Origin: Treponema sp.
GTDB lineage: Bacteria > Spirochaetota > Spirochaetia > Treponematales > Breznakiellaceae
Direction of reading: 5' to 3'
NCBI GenBank assembly: GCA_009780545.1
Contig: WQZW01000073.1
Location: forward strand, 1 to 7,036
DNA: 7,036 nucleotides
Shown here: one piece after another, positions 4,262-7,036 of the stretch
Position numbering within the stretch: the stretch's first letter is position 1
How the letters are laid out: each line of letters starts with the position of its first letter
Program-made: the position numbers and the translations under genes
Notes under the pieces: model-generated
What the model was told of the DNA's origin: nothing
Seen by the model: only the letters and a program-made list of their open reading frames with translations
Database searches by the model: none

Positions 4262-5428
4262 TCAACCGGGGGGATTCGCCTGAGGCTTCCGTCTTCTCCG
4301 TCTGCGGGGCTTTTTGGTCGGCTCCCCGCCTTCCGGGGATTCCTCCTGGCCTGCGGGGCGGCGGTCGGGCGGGGGATTTTCCTGAAACATCGCCTTGCGG
4401 AGCTGGATGCCGCGGGCCGAAAAGAAACGGCGGACGGCATGCTCCAGCTCGAAGCGGGGCGGGGTCATTGGAAGGATGAAGTTGCGGGCGCCCAGGTAGG
4501 CGGCCTTGTAGTTTTCGCTGGTGCCCACTTCCGGGTCCACGCTGTCCTCAAGGAAATCGTTGACCAAAGCACCCAGCGCCTCTCCGGGGCGGCCCTTGAA
4601 GCCCTCGCCGTTCAGGGCGGCCAGACTCCGCAGGTAGCGGACCCGAAACGGGGGATTCTGCCGCATCAGGGCGGCGGCGGCCGGCTGGAGGTATGCGTAC
4701 AGGCCCAGTCCGTCCAGCGCGTCCACGATACCGGCGGCGCAGGAGCTGTGAACGATCTTGAATATCTCCTCGGTAAGCCTCGAACCGGAAACCTCGACCA
4801 ACAACGGCGACTGGGACTTTATCTTCCAGCGGAGACGGAGCGGCAGGGCAAAGCCGGCGGTGGCGGCGTACTTTACCGCGCGGATCATCCGCACCGGGTC
4901 GTCCTTGAAGATCGTGGACAGGGGAATGATGGGCCGCACCCTCCCCTCGCGGATGTCCTGCATCCCCCCAACGTAGTCGACCACCACTTCCTGGATGGGA
5001 TCGTAGAACAGGGCGTTCATCGTAAAATCCCTGCGGCGGACGTCCTCCTCGATGGTCCCGAAGGTGTTTCCCGTCATCCCGTCCTTCAGCGAGCGGAAGG
5101 TGGAAACCTCGTAGATACGCTGCCCGAAGTATACATGGACCAGCTTGAACCGCCGGCCGATGATCCTCGAATTGCGGAACAGCCTCCGTATCTGCATCGG
5201 GCTCGCCTCGCTGGCGATGTCGAAGTCCTTCGGCTTCTTCCGCAGGATAAGGTCCCGCACCGCGCCGCCGACGAGATAGGCCTCGAAACCGGCGTCCCGC
5301 AACCGCCTTACCACGCCCGAAGCCTCGTCGTCGATGTCGGCAAGGTCGATGCCGTGTTCCTTCTTGGTATAGACCGCCGCCGTCTTCCGCGGTTTGCCGT
5401 TTTTGTCCGTCGAATACCTGTATCGCAC
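4262..5428 (-). CDS. pcnB: Poly(A) polymerase I-like tRNA nucleotidyltransferase-family protein
   Basis: A class II nucleotidyltransferase of 388 residues. Such enzymes add poly(A) to RNA 3' ends (pcnB), promoting decay, or CCA to tRNA. The head domain shows YLVGGAVRDLIL (about 55-66), KPKDFDI with the metal-binding aspartates (about 70-76), RRRDFTMNALFYDP (about 135-148) and DPVRMIRAVKYAA (about 176-188). The stretch IIGRRFKLVHVYF (about 88-100) resembles the signature reported to separate bacterial poly(A) polymerases from CCA-adding enzymes, favouring pcnB. The C-terminus is basic (KKPRRRRRRK near 371-382), as in E. coli PcnB, and may bind RNA. The start is GTG at 5428: the codon just before it is an in-frame TAG, and GGGAGG lies 11 bases upstream inside the end of the hydrolase gene. 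Six bases separate it from that gene, so the two are co-transcribed. A bifunctional or CCA-adding role cannot be excluded from sequence. Confidence 0.9.
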   Translation of the reverse strand: MRYRYSTDKNGKPRKTAAVYTKKEHGIDLADIDDEASGVVRRLRDAGFEAYLVGGAVRDLILRKKPKDFDIASEASPMQIRRLFRNSRIIGRRFKLVHVYFGQRIYEVSTFRSLKDGMTGNTFGTIEEDVRRRDFTMNALFYDPIQEVVVDYVGGMQDIREGRVRPIIPLSTIFKDDPVRMIRAVKYAATAGFALPLRLRWKIKSQSPLLVEVSGSRLTEEIFKIVHSSCAAGIVDALDGLGLYAYLQPAAAALMRQNPPFRVRYLRSLAALNGEGFKGRPGEALGALVNDFLEDSVDPEVGTSENYKAAYLGARNFILPMTPPRFELEHAVRRFFSARGIQLRKAMFQENPPPDRRPAGQEESPEGGEPTKKPRRRRRRKPQANPPG

Positions 5429-5434
5429 CTAGGG

Positions 5435-6433
5435 TTATGCCTCCCTTCCGGATGTATGGGATATATGTCGCGTTATCCAGGAGAGGAGCCTTGACCCGGC
5501 CTCCTCCCTGTCGACGTCGTTAAAGGGCTCGTGCCGGGATTCCGCCATCGGCGCACCCTCGACCTCCCCTATGCCCAGCCTGCGGTACTCCGCCTCCAGC
5601 GCCGCAGGGCCCGATCCGTAATCGCCCACCGGATCGTGCTTCCCGTAGATAAGGAGGATGGGCAGATCCTTCGGTATCCTCCTCAGGGCCGTCTCCGAAT
5701 CCAAGGCCAGCAGTCCGCGGGCAAGGTCCCGGTAGAAGCCGGCCGAACAAAGCTGCCCGCACAGGGGATCGGCCATGTATGCGTCGACCTCGGCCCCGTC
5801 GGTGGAAAGCCAGTCGAAGGGAGTGCGCGCGGGGCGGAACGCCTTTCGGTACGGGCCGTCGGCAAGGGCACGGGCCGGCTTCGAGCCATGCCGTTCGCCC
5901 CAAAGTCGGACGATAAGGGCGGTAATCGGAACGCCGGCCCGCACCTTGAAGCCTCCCGGCCCCCGCGTCCCGGAAAGCACGCAGCCTGAAAGCGTTTTCC
6001 CTTCGGGGAACTCGCTTTCAGGCGAGGCAACGTACTGCCGCACGAGAAAGGAACCCCAGGAATGGCCCAGCAGGAACAGGGGAATTCCCGGATCGGCCGC
6101 CTTCATCGCCAGGTTGATCCTGCGGATGTCGGCATTGGCGGCGGCAAAGCCGTCCCCGTCATGGCAGTGGCCCAAAAGCCCGCCCCGGCCGGCATCGTTG
6201 ACGGCAAGGTCGGCGGTCCTGCCATGGCCGCGCTGGTCGGCGGCCCAAACCTCGATGCCGGCGGCAACCAGTCTTTCGGCCAGCCGCCGGTACCTGCCGG
6301 AATGTTCGGCCATGCCATGAACTATGTGCAGCAGGGCACGGGGCCGACCTGCCGAATCCGGCCCGGTCCGCCATTTCCGCAGAAAAAGCCTAGTCCCGTC
6401 CCCGCACTCGAACCAACTCTCGTCTTGGACCAT
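5435..6433 (-). CDS. Alpha/beta hydrolase, monoacylglycerol lipase type (Hydrolase_4)
   Basis: A serine hydrolase of 332 residues resembling monoacylglycerol lipases and lysophospholipases; the substrate is presumably a lipid ester, not provable here. The catalytic triad is visible: Ser125 in GHSWG (123-127), Asp267 in YGKHDPVGDYG and His301 in SRHEPFND. HGMAEHSGRY (39-48) provides the oxyanion-hole region and AADQRGHGRT (64-73) is typical of the family. No signal peptide or membrane segment is seen. I chose ATG at 6433, because the family usually begins about ten residues before the DGTRLF strand. An in-frame TTG at 6469 would add 12 residues; neither start has a good Shine-Dalgarno. A promoter-like sequence immediately precedes the ATG. 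It lies between an unidentified gene (stop at 6484) and pcnB, in one minus-strand operon. Confidence 0.9.
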   Translation of the reverse strand: MVQDESWFECGDGTRLFLRKWRTGPDSAGRPRALLHIVHGMAEHSGRYRRLAERLVAAGIEVWAADQRGHGRTADLAVNDAGRGGLLGHCHDGDGFAAANADIRRINLAMKAADPGIPLFLLGHSWGSFLVRQYVASPESEFPEGKTLSGCVLSGTRGPGGFKVRAGVPITALIVRLWGERHGSKPARALADGPYRKAFRPARTPFDWLSTDGAEVDAYMADPLCGQLCSAGFYRDLARGLLALDSETALRRIPKDLPILLIYGKHDPVGDYGSGPAALEAEYRRLGIGEVEGAPMAESRHEPFNDVDREEAGSRLLSWITRHISHTSGREA

Positions 6434-6439
6434 AGCCTG

Positions 6440-6469
6440 AGTATACACAGCCGGCGACTTATCGGGCAA
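6440..6469 (-). promoter_or_regulatory. Candidate promoter for a leaderless hydrolase-pcnB transcript
   Basis: On the minus strand TTGCCC (6464-6469) and TATACT (6440-6445) are separated by 18 bases; matches to consensus are four and five of six. Six bases follow the -10 before the ATG at 6433, so transcription would start at or next to the start codon. This would fit the lack of a Shine-Dalgarno. Confidence 0.4.
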
Positions 6470-6483
6470 CCCGGAGCCGTAGC

Positions 6484-7036
6484 CTAAAAAGCCACCTCGT
6501 AGGTCAGCGGGCTTTGCAGGACCAGCAGGTCCAGCAGGGGGATATCCAGCTTCGCCCGGTTTCCCTCGGAAGTTCCGCCGACCACGCGCCGCACCTGCCG
6601 CGGGAATTCGATATCCAGCTTTATCTGCGCCCGGCCGATCTCCTCGGAAATCGGCGCACCGTAAACCATCTCGACCAGGGACAGGTACTCCTCCTTGGTC
6701 ATCACCTCGCCGGTGGCGATCGGGGCCATCAGGGCGCCGAGGTAGCCGACGATGTCCTCCGGCAGCACCGCAAGAAGTCCCTTGCCCGAATTACGGTCGA
6801 TCTTTACCGCAAAAAGCCCGTCCCCGGCCGGATTCTGCCGGAACGTAACCAGCCCCGCCCCGCCGGCTCCCAAGAGCGAGCCCATCTGCGAGATGCCGAT
6901 ATCGCCCGTAACCGACAGCGCCGAGGCGTTCCGCAGCTTCGCCGACGCGACTCCCGGAACGGCGGACATCGCGGCGGAAATGACGGCCGCGTCCAATATC
7001 GGCGTGCCGGGCGCAACCCCGCCGGCCGTCGCAAGG
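6484..7036 (-). CDS. Unidentified protein, C-terminal 183 residues (5' end outside window)
   Basis: I do not recognise this family. The frame stays open to the right edge, so the gene continues beyond it; a TTG at 6996 should not be taken as the start. Visible features are an Ala/Val/Gly-rich segment with alternating small residues (about the first 60), an acidic middle with MTKEEYLSLVEMVYG, and a C-terminus of beta-type strands: AQIKLDIEFP, then VGGTSEGNRAKLDIPLLDLLVL, ending SPLTYEVAF. The last residue is Phe, with hydrophobics at -3, -5 and -7, a pattern seen in outer-membrane barrels but also in the terminal strand of some periplasmic or lipoprotein domains. Export cannot be judged without the N-terminus. 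It is the upstream member of the minus-strand operon with the hydrolase and pcnB; 14 to 50 bases separate it from the next start. Confidence 0.75.
   Translation of the reverse strand, partial: LATAGGVAPGTPILDAAVISAAMSAVPGVASAKLRNASALSVTGDIGISQMGSLLGAGGAGLVTFRQNPAGDGLFAVKIDRNSGKGLLAVLPEDIVGYLGALMAPIATGEVMTKEEYLSLVEMVYGAPISEEIGRAQIKLDIEFPRQVRRVVGGTSEGNRAKLDIPLLDLLVLQSPLTYEVAF

Noticed and set aside
3866..5494. Long plus-strand open frame of 542 codons opposite pcnB
   Set aside because: It overlaps the zinc-ribbon gene in another frame, the repeat spacer and the antisense of pcnB. It has low-complexity composition and no recognisable domain.

Overview
This window is a GC-rich bacterial segment carrying the 3' part of the RNase P RNA gene (rnpB), six protein genes (one running off the right edge) and an unusual density of short palindromic hairpin repeats. 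The proteins and the repeat style look to me like a spirochaete of the Treponema group, perhaps a GC-rich host-associated treponeme. That is an impression from recalled sequence character, not a computed assignment.

Layout, left to right. Positions 1 to about 274 (+) are the 3' portion of rnpB, ending in a T-run. Next is a small conserved-looking protein of unknown function (328-705, +). A 304-base convergent spacer (706-1009) is filled with hairpin repeats. Arginine deiminase (1010-2224, -) follows, then a 281-base spacer built almost wholly of repeats, then ornithine carbamoyltransferase (2506-3501, -). The 335-base divergent region 3502-3836 has a plausible promoter for the carbamoyltransferase and no repeats. 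It leads to a small zinc-ribbon protein (3837-4106, +). A second convergent spacer (4107-4261) again holds repeats. The right third is a compact minus-strand operon: an unidentified protein (partial, 6484-7036), an alpha/beta hydrolase of the monoacylglycerol-lipase type (5435-6433) and a poly(A) polymerase I-like nucleotidyltransferase (4262-5428).

Functionally, arginine deiminase converts arginine to citrulline and ammonia, and the carbamoyltransferase can phosphorolyse citrulline to ornithine and carbamoyl phosphate. Together they make two of the three steps of the arginine deiminase energy pathway; carbamate kinase is not in the window. rnpB and the pcnB-type enzyme both act on RNA 5' or 3' ends but lie in separate transcription units.

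The most unusual content is the repeat family. It has three hairpin modules, here called A, B and C, each with a perfect or near-perfect stem and almost always a three-base loop, joined in a recurring order. Module A or a remnant of it lies at, or within about 13 bases of, the stop codon of every gene whose 3' end borders a repeat spacer. In two cases the stop codon is part of the element. The A stems of different copies differ by paired, compensating changes. No transposase or RAYT-type gene is visible here.
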